The notes below the pieces were generated by a model. The model had not been told where the DNA came from and did no database searches. It saw nothing but the letters and a program-made list of their open reading frames with translations. Of a DNA stretch of 64,000 nucleotides, positions 18,662 through 27,911 are shown piece by piece. The stretch's first letter is position 1. Every line of letters starts with the position of its first letter. The stretch spans positions 124,001 to 188,000 of the forward strand of contig NZ_JAHZST010000002.1 in NCBI RefSeq assembly GCF_019457885.1, in the 5' to 3' direction. The stretch comes from Shewanella nanhaiensis (GTDB lineage: Bacteria; Pseudomonadota; Gammaproteobacteria; Enterobacterales; Shewanellaceae). The position numbers and the translations under genes are program-made.

Positions 18662-19315
18662 TTAAGCTGCATGCTTACGCGGGCTAACCATATTATTTGC
18701 AAAAGTAGGTCTGGCCTTTATCAAGTTTTGCATCTCCTCCTGACTAGGCTCGCCCACTGGCAGTCTTAATACCTGGCGATTCAGGTAGGTTCTAGCCCGC
18801 ATAGAGATCTTATAGTCTGCAGTAGGACCTTGGATGGCGTAATGCTTCTGATTACCTAAACTTTCAATGATATTCGCTGCCAAGAGGCTTTTAACTGCAG
18901 GCTCACCTTGAGGTAAGGTTAATATGGTCTCGCCTTGAAGAAAAAACTCCCTTAATAGCGCACGTTCTGCTGGATCTAATAATCTCACTTTCTCTTCAAT
19001 CACTTCAATGATACGTTTACCTTTAAGGTATGTAATTGCTTCATCAAGAAAGTAGTTCAATACCTGAGTTAGCAGGTATGCAACACCGATAATGAGCCCT
19101 AAACCAATAAAGTGTGCATTAGCCGTCACAGCAGTATCGAGATTTAACATCTGCAATAGAGATTCTGGCATAAAAAGAAGCGCACCACTCACTATCGCCA
19201 ACCATAACATTAGATTAAAGCTCAACTGTTTAGAGCTTAATTGCTTAACATTTTTAGATTTAAGTACCTGCATATACAGACCTAGTGTCAATAAACTGAA
19301 CAGGCCTAAATCCAA
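18662..19315 (-). CDS. SieB-like (superinfection-exclusion B family) membrane protein
   Basis: 217 aa with three hydrophobic segments in the first 95 residues, then a cytosolic region. That region has LLDPAERALLREFFLQG and LPQGEPAVKSLLAANII blocks like those of proteins annotated as superinfection exclusion protein B. The phage SieB namesake aborts infection by related phages. The chromosomal homologues are widespread and their role is unproven. No phage genes are nearby, so this is a resident gene. It is divergent from the histidine kinase gene. Assignment to SieB rests on motif memory only. Confidence 0.55.
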   Translation of the reverse strand: MDLGLFSLLTLGLYMQVLKSKNVKQLSSKQLSFNLMLWLAIVSGALLFMPESLLQMLNLDTAVTANAHFIGLGLIIGVAYLLTQVLNYFLDEAITYLKGKRIIEVIEEKVRLLDPAERALLREFFLQGETILTLPQGEPAVKSLLAANIIESLGNQKHYAIQGPTADYKISMRARTYLNRQVLRLPVGEPSQEEMQNLIKARPTFANNMVSPRKHAA

Positions 19316-19508
19316 GCAATATTAGTGCCATAAAAATCAACTGATATAAGATTGGCAATATTTCTACTTTTTTATTTGTTTATAACGGATTGAAAGCAAC
19401 GTTAAGCTAATTATCCGTCTATGCTTATAACAATAAAAATTCGCACATTCTAAGCAGTTGTGAAATATTGAGCTAAGAGATCTCTTTCAAAGCGCAAGAA
19501 AAGGATTA

Positions 19509-21149
19509 ATGCAGACATTCACTAGCCAGCTGATTCATAGCCCTATGGGTTTTAAGCTAACGCTATCAATTATAATTTTTAGCTCGTTAATCACCATATT
19601 AACAACTGGCTTTCAACTCGTAAGTGACTATAAAAGCGATGTCGATAGGATCGGCCGACAATTTGATAACATAGAGAAAGTAAACCTAGATGTGTTAGCG
19701 GCTAGCATCTGGGTGATAGATGAGCGTCTTATCAACACTCAACTTCATGGCCTTATTCAGCTCCCCGATATCACCTATATCTCAATCAATGATGATAGCG
19801 GTCAAGAATGGATTGAAGGAGAGCCATCACTAGAAAATACCATAGAGAGAGTTTTTGAGCTCTCATACCAATCTGGAAACGAACAGATCCCCGTAGGCAC
19901 TCTTCTTATCCAAGCAGATCTCAAAGCTGTGTATGACAAGCTGTTAGATCGCGCCATTATTATCTTACTAACGAACGCAATAAAAACCTCTATTGTCGCT
20001 GGATTTATACTCTTCCTCATCTGGTATATGGTTACTCGTCATCTGCACCGTTTAAGCCAGTACTGTCAAAATATCGACCTTGACTCCCCTTTCCAGCCGT
20101 TAAGTTTCGAGCAAAACGAAAATAAAAATGATGAGTTTCGTCAAGTTTCCCTCGCTATTAACACCATGCAGCAACAGTTAAGGGCCTCCTTCTCCGATAT
20201 CAAGCGCTCTAAACAGGAGCTGCAAGATGCTCTCACAGATAGAGAAAGGTTATTAGCACTAGAAACCAGCTATAAAGAGGAGCTTTCCAGTCAAGTTAAA
20301 GAAAAAACTCAGGAACTTGAGCAATCGGTTTTAGTTTTAAAACGCGCACAAGAGGTGTTAGTTGAGCAGGAGAAGATGGCGGCGCTCGGCGGCTTAGTCT
20401 CAGGAGTTGCCCATGAGATAAACACTCCCATAGGGATATGTTTAACGGCGGCCAGCTCGCAACTAAACCATATCGATGAACTGATAAAGGTCATTCACAG
20501 CGAACATGCCACCTTAGAGGAGCTAAACTCTATTCTAGAGGAGCATCAGGTAAGTTGTGAGCTCATTGTCAACAACATTACCCGTGCTAGCAGCCTCATT
20601 CAAAAATTCAAAACAGTGGCGGCTCAACAGAGCCAAGAGGAGAAACGCAGCTTTAACCTCCAACAAGAGCTGGTAGATAGTCATGAATCAGTCAAGGTGC
20701 TGTTCCCTGAAATTAAGGTAGAACTCCAACTGGATCTAAACCCGGCTCTCTGTATTAAAACAAACCATAATCTGCTGAAGCAGATCATCACCAATGTGCT
20801 TTCTAATGCTTACTCACACGCCTTTAAGCATGTTGATACTCCTGTGATTAATATTAAGGCTCAACTCGATGAACAGCAGCTTAATATCTTTATTCAGGAC
20901 AATGGTTCTGGTATCAATGAAGAGGACGCCACTCGTATTTTTGAGCCTTTCTTTACCACATCACGACATAAGGGGGGAACTGGCTTAGGCCTGTCCGCAG
21001 CCTTTAATGCGACCACTCTGCTCAAAGGCGGCATTAAATTGGTTAAGAACTCGGAATTAGGCGGAGCCTGCTTTCATATCGACTTCCCCGTCGATGCGGG
21101 AGAGGAGGAGCAAGTTGACTCAGATATCTTTTTCGAAAACTTAGATTAA
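19509..21149 (+). CDS. Orphan sensor histidine kinase
   Basis: 546 aa. Helices at about 15-37 and 155-180 flank a periplasmic sensor of about 120 aa. A HAMP-like linker and a long coiled coil (about 225-290) follow. The H-box is GVAHEINTPIG with phospho-acceptor His302, and the ATPase domain has an N-box (NVLSNAYSHA), DNGSGI, FEPFFTT and GGTGLGLS. An acidic tail follows. There is no response regulator gene next to it, so the partner is elsewhere. A good AAGGATTA ribosome site precedes the ATG. Confidence 0.92.
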   Translation: MQTFTSQLIHSPMGFKLTLSIIIFSSLITILTTGFQLVSDYKSDVDRIGRQFDNIEKVNLDVLAASIWVIDERLINTQLHGLIQLPDITYISINDDSGQEWIEGEPSLENTIERVFELSYQSGNEQIPVGTLLIQADLKAVYDKLLDRAIIILLTNAIKTSIVAGFILFLIWYMVTRHLHRLSQYCQNIDLDSPFQPLSFEQNENKNDEFRQVSLAINTMQQQLRASFSDIKRSKQELQDALTDRERLLALETSYKEELSSQVKEKTQELEQSVLVLKRAQEVLVEQEKMAALGGLVSGVAHEINTPIGICLTAASSQLNHIDELIKVIHSEHATLEELNSILEEHQVSCELIVNNITRASSLIQKFKTVAAQQSQEEKRSFNLQQELVDSHESVKVLFPEIKVELQLDLNPALCIKTNHNLLKQIITNVLSNAYSHAFKHVDTPVINIKAQLDEQQLNIFIQDNGSGINEEDATRIFEPFFTTSRHKGGTGLGLSAAFNATTLLKGGIKLVKNSELGGACFHIDFPVDAGEEEQVDSDIFFENLD

Positions 21150-21200
21150 TACCTAACACAAGCCCTACTTATCTGTATGAAGTAGGGCTAAACAAGATGA

Positions 21201-22433
21201 CTAACGATTCAAATACTTTTCACACGTTAATGTGCAGATAGCTAAGATAACCCCAACCGCCTTCTCCATGGATTCGACACAGATATATTCATGCTTCCCA
21301 TGAAAGTTATGCCCACCGGTAAAGATGTTCGGACAAGGTAGATCCATATAGGAGAGCCTAGCCCCATCGGTACCGCCTCTGATTGGTTTAACTAGCGGCG
21401 TGATCCCTTGAGACGTTATCGCCTCTTTAGCAATATCGACAACATGCGGGTGAGGGATAATCTGCTCCTTCATATTAAAATAACTGTCTGTTATCTCAAT
21501 CTCTAAGCTGCCCACCACCAGATCGGCGTTATAACTATTTACCCGCTCTGTTAGCCAGCGCTTTCTTTGTTCGAAAATATCGATATCGAAATCCCGAATA
21601 AGGTAAGTTAATTCAGCTTCCTCTGTTTGTCCTTGCATATTCACAAGATGAAAGAAACCATCATAATCTTTACTGCCTTCCGGTGTATCTTGCAGAGGCA
21701 TTTTAGCGTGAAAACGCGCCGCCATGGTCTGCGCATTCACCATCACACCATAGGCTGTCCCAGGGTGACAGTTATTCCCTTTAGCTCGGATAACTGCCGT
21801 TGCCGCATTAAAGTTCTCGTACTCAAGCTCCCCTAACTCCCCACCATCTATGGTATATGCCCACTGTGCACCAAAACCTGAGACATCAAAGTGATCGGCT
21901 CCTCTGCCTATCTCTTCATCTGGTGTAAAACAGAGTCGAATCTCTCCGTGAGGGATCTCTGGATGCTCAATAAGATGAGCTAAGGCTGTAATAATTTCGG
22001 CGATCCCAGCCTTATCATCCCCACCTAACAAAGTGGTTCCATCTGTAGTGATAAGGGTTTGACCAACATAATTAAGCAGACTTGGAAACTGCTCAGTACT
22101 CAGTAGATCACTGTCACCTAGCAGAATATCTTCCCCATCGTAGTCTTCAATAATTTGAGGGGTGATATTAGCCCCGCTGAAGTCGGGAGCCGTATCAAGA
22201 TGAGCGATAAAACCAATACAGGGCACGCCATCAACTGTTTTTGGAACACTCGCAGTCAAATAACCTAAACCGCTTAATTCAACGCGTTCAAACCCAAGTT
22301 GCTCAAGCTCCTGCTTTAAAATACCTGCAAACTCAAGCTGCGAATCACTGCTCGGAGAGCGAGTATTACTAGCCTTAGATTGAGTATCAATCTTTATATA
22401 ACGTAGAAAACGCGTTAATAATGCTTGTCTCAT
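21201..22433 (-). CDS. pepT: Peptidase T (tripeptidase)
   Basis: 410 aa, the usual length. M20-family zinc aminotripeptidase that removes the N-terminal residue of tripeptides in the cytosol. Metal ligands are visible: His78-x-Asp80 in IAHLDTAPDF, Asp in LGGDDKAG, the Glu pair in TPDEEIGRGADHF and the C-terminal His in GGHNFHGKHEY. It lies downstream of tcdA on the same strand but 197 bases away, so it is probably transcribed separately. Confidence 0.95.
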   Translation of the reverse strand: MRQALLTRFLRYIKIDTQSKASNTRSPSSDSQLEFAGILKQELEQLGFERVELSGLGYLTASVPKTVDGVPCIGFIAHLDTAPDFSGANITPQIIEDYDGEDILLGDSDLLSTEQFPSLLNYVGQTLITTDGTTLLGGDDKAGIAEIITALAHLIEHPEIPHGEIRLCFTPDEEIGRGADHFDVSGFGAQWAYTIDGGELGELEYENFNAATAVIRAKGNNCHPGTAYGVMVNAQTMAARFHAKMPLQDTPEGSKDYDGFFHLVNMQGQTEEAELTYLIRDFDIDIFEQRKRWLTERVNSYNADLVVGSLEIEITDSYFNMKEQIIPHPHVVDIAKEAITSQGITPLVKPIRGGTDGARLSYMDLPCPNIFTGGHNFHGKHEYICVESMEKAVGVILAICTLTCEKYLNR

Positions 22434-22630
22434 AACGGGGTGACCTAAAATAAAAAGTGGCCAGATTCTAACAAGGCAGTCATTACAATCATTAGACCTA
22501 AATCAAAGTTTACAGGATTTGAAGTGTGATCAGGATAAAAAGGACTAAGGGAATATCTTAAATAGAGGAGCAAATAACCAAGCGTAACCTAAACAACAAA
22601 TTACGCTATTATTTTGATTGGTGTTAATTA

Positions 22631-23437
22631 TCAATCAGCCTTTTTAGCTAACTTAATCAACACTCTACTGGCGGCAATAAAACCGAAAGTACCAGTAACA
22701 ACGGTTACAGCACCGAAACCAGAAGCACAGTCCATTCGCATACTTCCTTCGGCGTCGGCTTTAGTATTACATACACTGCCATCGGCCTGAGGGTAGACCA
22801 GTTGCTCAGTTGAAAAAACCGCTTCAATGCTAAAACGTCGCTGTAGATTTTTAGAAAAATTATACTCACGCCTCAATATATTACGTACTTTTGCCAACAG
22901 AGGATCTTGGTAAGTTTTAGCAAGGTCGGTAACCTGAACTTGGGTTGGATCAACCTGTCCACCAGCACCACCAACGGTAACAATAGGCAGCTTCTGTCGC
23001 TTGCACCAAGCGATCAAAGCCGCTTTAGGTTTGACTGCATCGATACAATCGATCACAAAATCTAAATTCCCTTCCCGTTTTCTACCCATGAAGTAGTCAC
23101 CTAGGTTTTCTGGCGTAATGAAGTCTTCAACCTGATTAACCTTACAATCTGGGTTGATCTGTAAAATACGCTCAGCCATCACCTCAACTTTAGACTCGCC
23201 TATTGTCTCTTTTAGGGCATGGATTTGACGGTTAGTATTTGTCACACAGATATCATCGAGATCAATCAAGGTGACCTCACCAATTCCACTTCTGGCTAGA
23301 GACTCAGCAACCCAAGTTCCCACACCACCTATGCCAACAACAGCAACATGAGATTGAGAAAACCGCTTCAGAGCCTTTTGACCATATAAACGACCAATAC
23401 CAGCAAAACGATTAATATAGGCTTCAGAAAGCACCAT
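22631..23437 (-). CDS. tcdA: tRNA threonylcarbamoyladenosine dehydratase TcdA (CsdL)
   Basis: E1-like enzyme that cyclises t6A37 to ct6A in tRNAs reading ANN codons, using ATP and the CsdA/CsdE sulfur pathway. The nucleotide site is VVGIGGVGTWVAESLARSG and the TNTNRQIHAL block is diagnostic. The frame is open up to a TTG at 23464. I chose the ATG at 23437 because it gives 268 aa, the length of the E. coli enzyme, and a GGA purine stretch precedes it. A C-terminal basic helix (SRVLIKLAKKAD) is present. Confidence 0.9.
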   Translation of the reverse strand: MVLSEAYINRFAGIGRLYGQKALKRFSQSHVAVVGIGGVGTWVAESLARSGIGEVTLIDLDDICVTNTNRQIHALKETIGESKVEVMAERILQINPDCKVNQVEDFITPENLGDYFMGRKREGNLDFVIDCIDAVKPKAALIAWCKRQKLPIVTVGGAGGQVDPTQVQVTDLAKTYQDPLLAKVRNILRREYNFSKNLQRRFSIEAVFSTEQLVYPQADGSVCNTKADAEGSMRMDCASGFGAVTVVTGTFGFIAASRVLIKLAKKAD

Positions 23438-23716
23438 CTCTTCCAACACAAACTCCAAAAACAATATTCTAACGGCCTAATCCCGCCCCACTTTATAGCG
23501 CGGTGAAAGTCAGCAAACATAAAAGTTGAGCAATTTTATCTTATTTCAATCTTAATAACTAAAACTTGTTTTGCTGGCGCCAAATTACACACCTGTTAAG
23601 CCCGCTCGCAAAAAGCAAACAATCACAACGAATGTAATTTCTTTTACCCACCTTTGAAACAAGAAGGTAAACCCCTTGTAAAACAAGGTAATAAAGATCA
23701 CGTACAATCATCATTT

Positions 23717-23732
23717 CGTGACTCTAGTCACA
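23717..23732. promoter_or_regulatory. CRP-like binding site
   Basis: CGTGA-CTCTAG-TCACA matches the CRP consensus TGTGA-N6-TCACA at nine of ten core bases and is nearly palindromic (GTGACT/AGTCAC). It lies 428 bases before porin 1 and 280 bases before tcdA on the other strand. The distance to the porin start is large, so the target gene is uncertain. Confidence 0.4.
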
Positions 23733-24128
23733 AAATAAAGTTCCTCACTTATGCCAGAATCCAGCTCAATAAATTGATAGATGCTGTCTTAGTCACAACA
23801 ATTTATACCAATAACAATCTGTTTATTCAGATATATAGCTAAACATCTCAATCATGATTCTATCCAGCTGATACGCAAAGTTGTCGCATCACTGCTACAA
23901 TTTTAGCAATTGCTTATGTAATAAAAATGACACAAACCAGCATACCCGGTTTTTAAACGCTGAATGTGAATCTGTCACAAAAACAGGAGCTAAGCGGCCA
24001 CAGAAGGTAAAAGTTTGATCTAGTCCACAATCTTATTGACATAAATCTGTAAACTTCGGCCTCATGTTTGTTACAAGGTTGGATGCTTGCAACAAGTCTA
24101 AACCATAAATAACCATTAAAAAATGGAG

Positions 24129-24144
24129 AAGAACTTAGGTTCTT
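24129..24144 (+). promoter_or_regulatory. 5'-UTR hairpin abutting the porin 1 ribosome site
   Basis: AAGAAC (24129-24134), loop TTAG, GTTCTT (24139-24144) directly precedes GGGAG (24145-24149), the Shine-Dalgarno for the ATG at 24160. Such a hairpin can protect the mRNA 5' region or influence ribosome access. It is not present before porin 2. Confidence 0.45.
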
Positions 24145-24159
24145 GGGAGCACGTAAAAC

Positions 24160-25206
24160 ATGAAAAAAACACTAATCTCTGCATCAGTAGCATCTGTACT
24201 TACACTGGCTTCATTCGGCGCGCTAGCCGATGGTCCTAACTTCTATGGTCGTCTAGATCTTTCTGTGACTAACTCTGATAAGAGCAGCACACTTCAAAGT
24301 GGTACTAACGGTGCAGAAAATGGCGAAAGCGGTACATACCTAGAAAACAACTTCTCACACGTGGGTGTTAAGGGCAGCGAAAGCCTAACTAGCAACATCG
24401 ATGTGATCTACCAGATGGAGTTCCAAGTAGAGAACACTTCTGGCTCTGGTGACGTATTTAAGGCTCGTAACACTTTCCTAGGTCTTAAATCTTCAGCTGG
24501 TACCGTACTTGTTGGTCGTAACGATACAGTATTTAAGCAAGCAGAAGGTGGCGTAGATATTTTCGGTAACACTAACGCCGATATCGATCGTCTAGTTGGT
24601 GGTCAAACACGTTCTTCAGACGGTATCTGGTACTACTCACCAAAGATCGCCGATCTAGTCACGTTAAACGCAACTTACCTGATGGAAGATAACCAGACAG
24701 ATAAAGCGGGCAACCGAATCGACGAAAACCAATATGCACTAAGTGCAACTATCGGTGACAAGAAGCTTAAAGCACAAAACTACTATGTAGCTGCAGCATA
24801 CAACACTGTAGGCGGTATTGATGCTTACCGTGGTGTTGCTCAAGTCAAACTTGGTGATTTCAAAATCGGTGGTCTATTCCAGAATACTGAAAGCCAAACT
24901 GACTCAACTCAAGAAGGTAACTCTTACTTCGTAAACGTGGCATACAACCTAAACGGCGTTAACCTAAAAGCTGAATACGGTAAAGATGAAGCTGGTTTCG
25001 GTAAGTACTACAAAAACATCACTGATGTAGAAGGTACTGACGTAAACGTTCAGTCAATCACTGTCGGTGCTGACTACAAGGTATCTAAATCAACTATGGT
25101 TTACGGTCACTACGCTATGTATGAAGGCGACCACAAAACCGCAGCTGGTAAAGTTAACCTAGAAGATGACAACGTATTCACTGTTGGTGTACGTTACAAC
25201 TTCTAA
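24160..25206 (+). CDS. General outer-membrane porin 1 (trimeric, Gram-negative type)
   Basis: 348 aa with signal peptide 1-23 (cut after GALA). The mature barrel starts DGPNFYGRLDLSV, has the porin QMEFQVENTSG and FLGLKSSAGT blocks, an eyelet-like loop near GGVDIFGNTNADIDR, and ends in GVRYNF with the C-terminal Phe required for barrel assembly. Similar to the Omp35-type major porin of Shewanella. The codon choice (runs of GGT, CGT and AAC) looks like that of a highly expressed gene. A paralogue follows 408 bases downstream. Confidence 0.9.
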   Translation: MKKTLISASVASVLTLASFGALADGPNFYGRLDLSVTNSDKSSTLQSGTNGAENGESGTYLENNFSHVGVKGSESLTSNIDVIYQMEFQVENTSGSGDVFKARNTFLGLKSSAGTVLVGRNDTVFKQAEGGVDIFGNTNADIDRLVGGQTRSSDGIWYYSPKIADLVTLNATYLMEDNQTDKAGNRIDENQYALSATIGDKKLKAQNYYVAAAYNTVGGIDAYRGVAQVKLGDFKIGGLFQNTESQTDSTQEGNSYFVNVAYNLNGVNLKAEYGKDEAGFGKYYKNITDVEGTDVNVQSITVGADYKVSKSTMVYGHYAMYEGDHKTAAGKVNLEDDNVFTVGVRYNF

Positions 25207-25614
25207 TCTTTATTTCAGAAGAGCCTGTCTATAGCTAGGTTTTCTGATATAAGATTTAAAGGCGGCCTTTGGTCGCCTTTCTATTTTCTACTCAACGCTT
25301 AAAGAGTCCCAATATAAATGGGTGAATAACCACACATCCTCTTCACTGTCTTGAGTCAAATCTCACTCATATAAATTCTTACCTCTTTCTTAAATTAAAG
25401 TATCTCTTTAATAAGCAATACTTTAACTAAAAGACAATACCTTGGCCTATTATTTGCCTTTATCACTCATGCTCCATGCAGGTTATTCCATATAGCATCA
25501 ATATAAAGCGTAAATACTCGATTTATTGATGCGAAACTGAAAATAATCAACTGAGTAATATGGGTGGAGCAAAATAAAAATAATAGTTAACACTCAGTTC
25601 AAGGGAATATAGAA
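25207..25614. other. Intergenic region between the two porins
   Basis: 408 bases containing the porin 1 terminator and the presumed promoter of porin 2. I see no gene. The sequence does not resemble the leader of porin 1, so the two porins are probably controlled separately. Confidence 0.4.
25258..25287 (+). terminator. Terminator after porin 1
   Basis: AAAGGCG (25258-25264) pairs with CGCCTTT (25274-25280) and is followed by CTATTTT. Confidence 0.85.
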
Positions 25615-26643
25615 ATGAACAAGACATTAATCTCTACCACGCTTGCCTCAATTTTCACATTAACCTCATTCGGCGCGCTAGCCGATGGACCTAACTTCTA
25701 TGGTCGACTCGACCTTGCTGTGACCAACTCAGATACTGGCGCAACAACACAAGAGAAGAAAGATGGCACTGTGATTGAAAATAACTTCTCCCATGTCGGT
25801 GTAAAAGGCAGTGAAACATTAACTAAGGGTTTCGATGTTATCTACCAGATGGAGTTTCAAGTAGAAAACACCTCAACCAATAAAGATGTCTTCAAGGCTA
25901 GAAATACCTACCTAGGCCTAAAAACAGTAGCGGGTACCTTACTGATTGGTCGTAACGACACGGTATTTAAACAATCTGAAGGTGGTATCGATCTATTTGG
26001 TAACTCAAATGCTGATATTGATCGTTTAGTCGGTGGGCAAACTCGCTCTGCCGATGGGATCTGGTACTACTCACCAAAAATTGCCAACCTAGTATCCATT
26101 AACGCAACTTATCTGATGGAGGACAACCAACGTGACGCCAATGGTAATGTTATTGATGAAACTCAATACGCAATAAATGCCATTATGGGTGATAAGAAGT
26201 TGAAAAGCCAAAACTACTACCTGGCAGCCGCATACAATACTATCGGTGGTATAGATGCGTATCGGGGTGTTGCTCAAGTCAAACTTGGTGATTTCAAAAT
26301 CGGTGGTCTATTTCAAAATACTGAAAGCCAAACTGACTCAACTCAAGAAGGTAACTCTTATTTCGTAAACCTGGCATACAACCTAAACGGCATTAACCTT
26401 AAAGCTGAATACGGTAAGGATGAGGCGGGTTTCGGTAAATACTACAAGAACATTACAGCTGGCGTCAGAGGAACAGATATAGATGTGCAGGTTATCACCC
26501 TTGGTGCTGATTATAAGCTCGCTAAATCGACACTAATTTATGGCCACTATGCCATGTATGAGGGTGACCATAATACATTAGCGGGCAAAGTGAGCTTAGA
26601 AGACGATAACATTTTCACCATTGGTGCACGTTACAACTTCTGA
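25615..26643 (+). CDS. General outer-membrane porin 2 (paralogue of porin 1)
   Basis: 342 aa, signal peptide 1-23, the same barrel blocks as porin 1 and the same terminal RYNF. Most differences lie in the N-terminal loop (shorter here) and in conservative exchanges. A stretch around 26270-26400 is almost base-for-base identical to porin 1 (24836-24965), while flanking codons differ at many silent sites, which suggests gene conversion. Codon choice is less biased than in porin 1, so it may be the less expressed, conditional copy (inference). Confidence 0.9.
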   Translation: MNKTLISTTLASIFTLTSFGALADGPNFYGRLDLAVTNSDTGATTQEKKDGTVIENNFSHVGVKGSETLTKGFDVIYQMEFQVENTSTNKDVFKARNTYLGLKTVAGTLLIGRNDTVFKQSEGGIDLFGNSNADIDRLVGGQTRSADGIWYYSPKIANLVSINATYLMEDNQRDANGNVIDETQYAINAIMGDKKLKSQNYYLAAAYNTIGGIDAYRGVAQVKLGDFKIGGLFQNTESQTDSTQEGNSYFVNLAYNLNGINLKAEYGKDEAGFGKYYKNITAGVRGTDIDVQVITLGADYKLAKSTLIYGHYAMYEGDHNTLAGKVSLEDDNIFTIGARYNF

Positions 26644-26683
26644 TGCTATTGACTTAAATGATATAACGTACAAGTTGATAGAT

Positions 26684-26701
26684 AGCGACCAAATGGTCGC
26701 T
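26684..26701 (+). terminator. Small hairpin after porin 2
   Basis: AGCGACC (26684-26690) pairs with GGTCGCT (26695-26701) with a 4-base loop. The T-run is poor, so it may be a stability hairpin in front of the stronger terminator downstream. Confidence 0.5.
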
Positions 26702-26713
26702 TCTACGCCTGTA

Positions 26714-26751
26714 AAGAGGCTGTTAGATAGAGAAATCTAGCCTCTTCTTTT
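26714..26751 (+). terminator. Terminator of porin 2, overlapping the tpm 3' end
   Basis: AAGAGGCT (26714-26721) pairs with AGCCTCTT (26739-26746), extended by AGAT/ATCT inside, and is followed by CTTTT. The tpm stop codon (26737-26739) lies within the hairpin. Confidence 0.65.
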
Positions 26752-27408
26752 GAGCTGATAAACGGACTCTGTTAGCCAAGGTACCTGTTTATTTATAAAA
26801 CGTGGGTTCTCGTTTAACACATCTTCACAACTAAGGAGCTCAAGCTCGAAATCATCCGCCATGTTAGCCATTACCCAATCATTAGAAACAGCAAAAGGAG
26901 GCCCTTTTAACGCTTCTTGCGGGTAATCTAAAGTAACAAGTAGACCCACACTTTTTGGGGGCAGTAGTTCAGTAAGCTTTTCAACATAAGCTAAGCGCAT
27001 CGCCTCTGGCCAAGCAATCAAAGCGGCTCTATCATAAAAAGCATCCACTCCAGATAGCTCTTCGGACGTCAAAGAGAAGAGATCTCCTTGGTAGAGTGTA
27101 ATGTCTCTGGCATCAAATCGATTAAGCTCACTAATGGATTCATTAGCAGGTGTCATCAAATAAGCGAAACTGTTCTCAGCAAAAAACTGCTCTACAGCTG
27201 TTTGATTAAGCTCGCAGCCCACCACTTTATGACCTAACTCAGCCAGGTAACAAAGATCCAAACTTTTACCGCATAGTGGAACAAATACCTGACAATCCTG
27301 CGCTAAATCAAGCATGGACCAGTGCTTAATCAGCAAAGGGTTCACTTCACTTAAATGAAAACCTATCTGCTCTGCATTCCACTTACTGTGCCAAAAATCG
27401 GGTTCCAT
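26737..27408 (-). CDS. tpm: Thiopurine S-methyltransferase
   Basis: 223 aa, the usual bacterial TPMT length. It has the N-terminal [15 protein letters not shown] block, which is diagnostic, the SAM loop [20 protein letters not shown], an acidic [10 protein letters not shown] strand end and [13 protein letters not shown]. It methylates thiol or selenium compounds using SAM; in bacteria it is linked to tellurite and selenite resistance. It is convergent with porin 2 and stands alone. Confidence 0.93.
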   Translation of the reverse strand: MEPDFWHSKWNAEQIGFHLSEVNPLLIKHWSMLDLAQDCQVFVPLCGKSLDLCYLAELGHKVVGCELNQTAVEQFFAENSFAYLMTPANESISELNRFDARDITLYQGDLFSLTSEELSGVDAFYDRAALIAWPEAMRLAYVEKLTELLPPKSVGLLVTLDYPQEALKGPPFAVSNDWVMANMADDFELELLSCEDVLNENPRFINKQVPWLTESVYQLKRRG

Positions 27409-27566
27409 ACATCTGTCCTGTTAAAGTATCCTAGAGAAAGCGCCTCGCTGTCTCATACTGATTGGTATCGGTTTATATCCCGCTACTCTATAGGAACAGA
27501 TCTTGGAAGCAAAGTGCTTCTCTACTGGTTAGTACCCTCCTTGTTTACCAACTTACTTAAAAGCGG

Positions 27567-27911
27567 TTATTCGATGGCTAAGACTTTTTGCGTTTTCCTC
27601 AGCCAAACACAGTTTTCACAGCTACAGTTTCTTCTCGAGAGATGATGCGGTGTCAGACTCGAATCGATAAAATCGACAGCGATCAGGAGTTGTTGTTTAA
27701 GCTCAGCGACCGACTTCTCCTCCACTGCAACTAATTCATCGTTGTGATTCATCCACACACATTCCATCCCCTGATGGCAATTAAGACACTGCTCATCGCT
27801 AGTATTAAAAAAACCTGCGTGGGGGCAAAATTTCAACTCCATAGATTGAATAATGCGTTTTCTTGGATAATCAAGTAGCTCAATTAATAGGGCTTTATCT
27901 ACTTCTGTCAT
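27567..27911 (-). CDS. Cys-rich small protein of unknown function
   Basis: 114 aa, not recognised as a named family. It has seven cysteines and several histidines in three groups: FCPHAG, CLNCHQGMEC and CSCENC. This would suit one or two zinc sites. A short helical segment (SVAELKQQLLIAVDFI) separates the second and third groups. It has no signal peptide, so it should be cytosolic. A TATG-spaced purine-rich GGAGG just upstream of the ATG (minus strand, near 27916) supports the start. Probably a lineage-conserved Shewanella protein (inference). Confidence 0.6.
   Translation of the reverse strand: MTEVDKALLIELLDYPRKRIIQSMELKFCPHAGFFNTSDEQCLNCHQGMECVWMNHNDELVAVEEKSVAELKQQLLIAVDFIDSSLTPHHLSRRNCSCENCVWLRKTQKVLAIE

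Larger units (their letters stand above)
23438..24159. other. Long upstream region of porin 1
   Basis: About 720 bases, AT-rich, between tcdA (minus) and the first porin. It contains a CRP-like site (23717-23732) and a hairpin next to the porin ribosome site (24129-24144). A 62-codon open frame at 23654-23842 has no recognisable features and I do not call it a gene. TTGACA at 24036-24041 lacks a matching -10, so the porin promoter is unresolved. Confidence 0.5.

Noticed and set aside
23654..23842. 62-codon plus-strand frame in the porin leader
   Set aside because: No recognisable features, no good ribosome site and composition like non-coding DNA.
23965..23979. Second CRP-like site TGTGA-N5-TCACA
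   Set aside because: The half-sites are 5 rather than 6 bases apart, which puts them out of phase for CRP.
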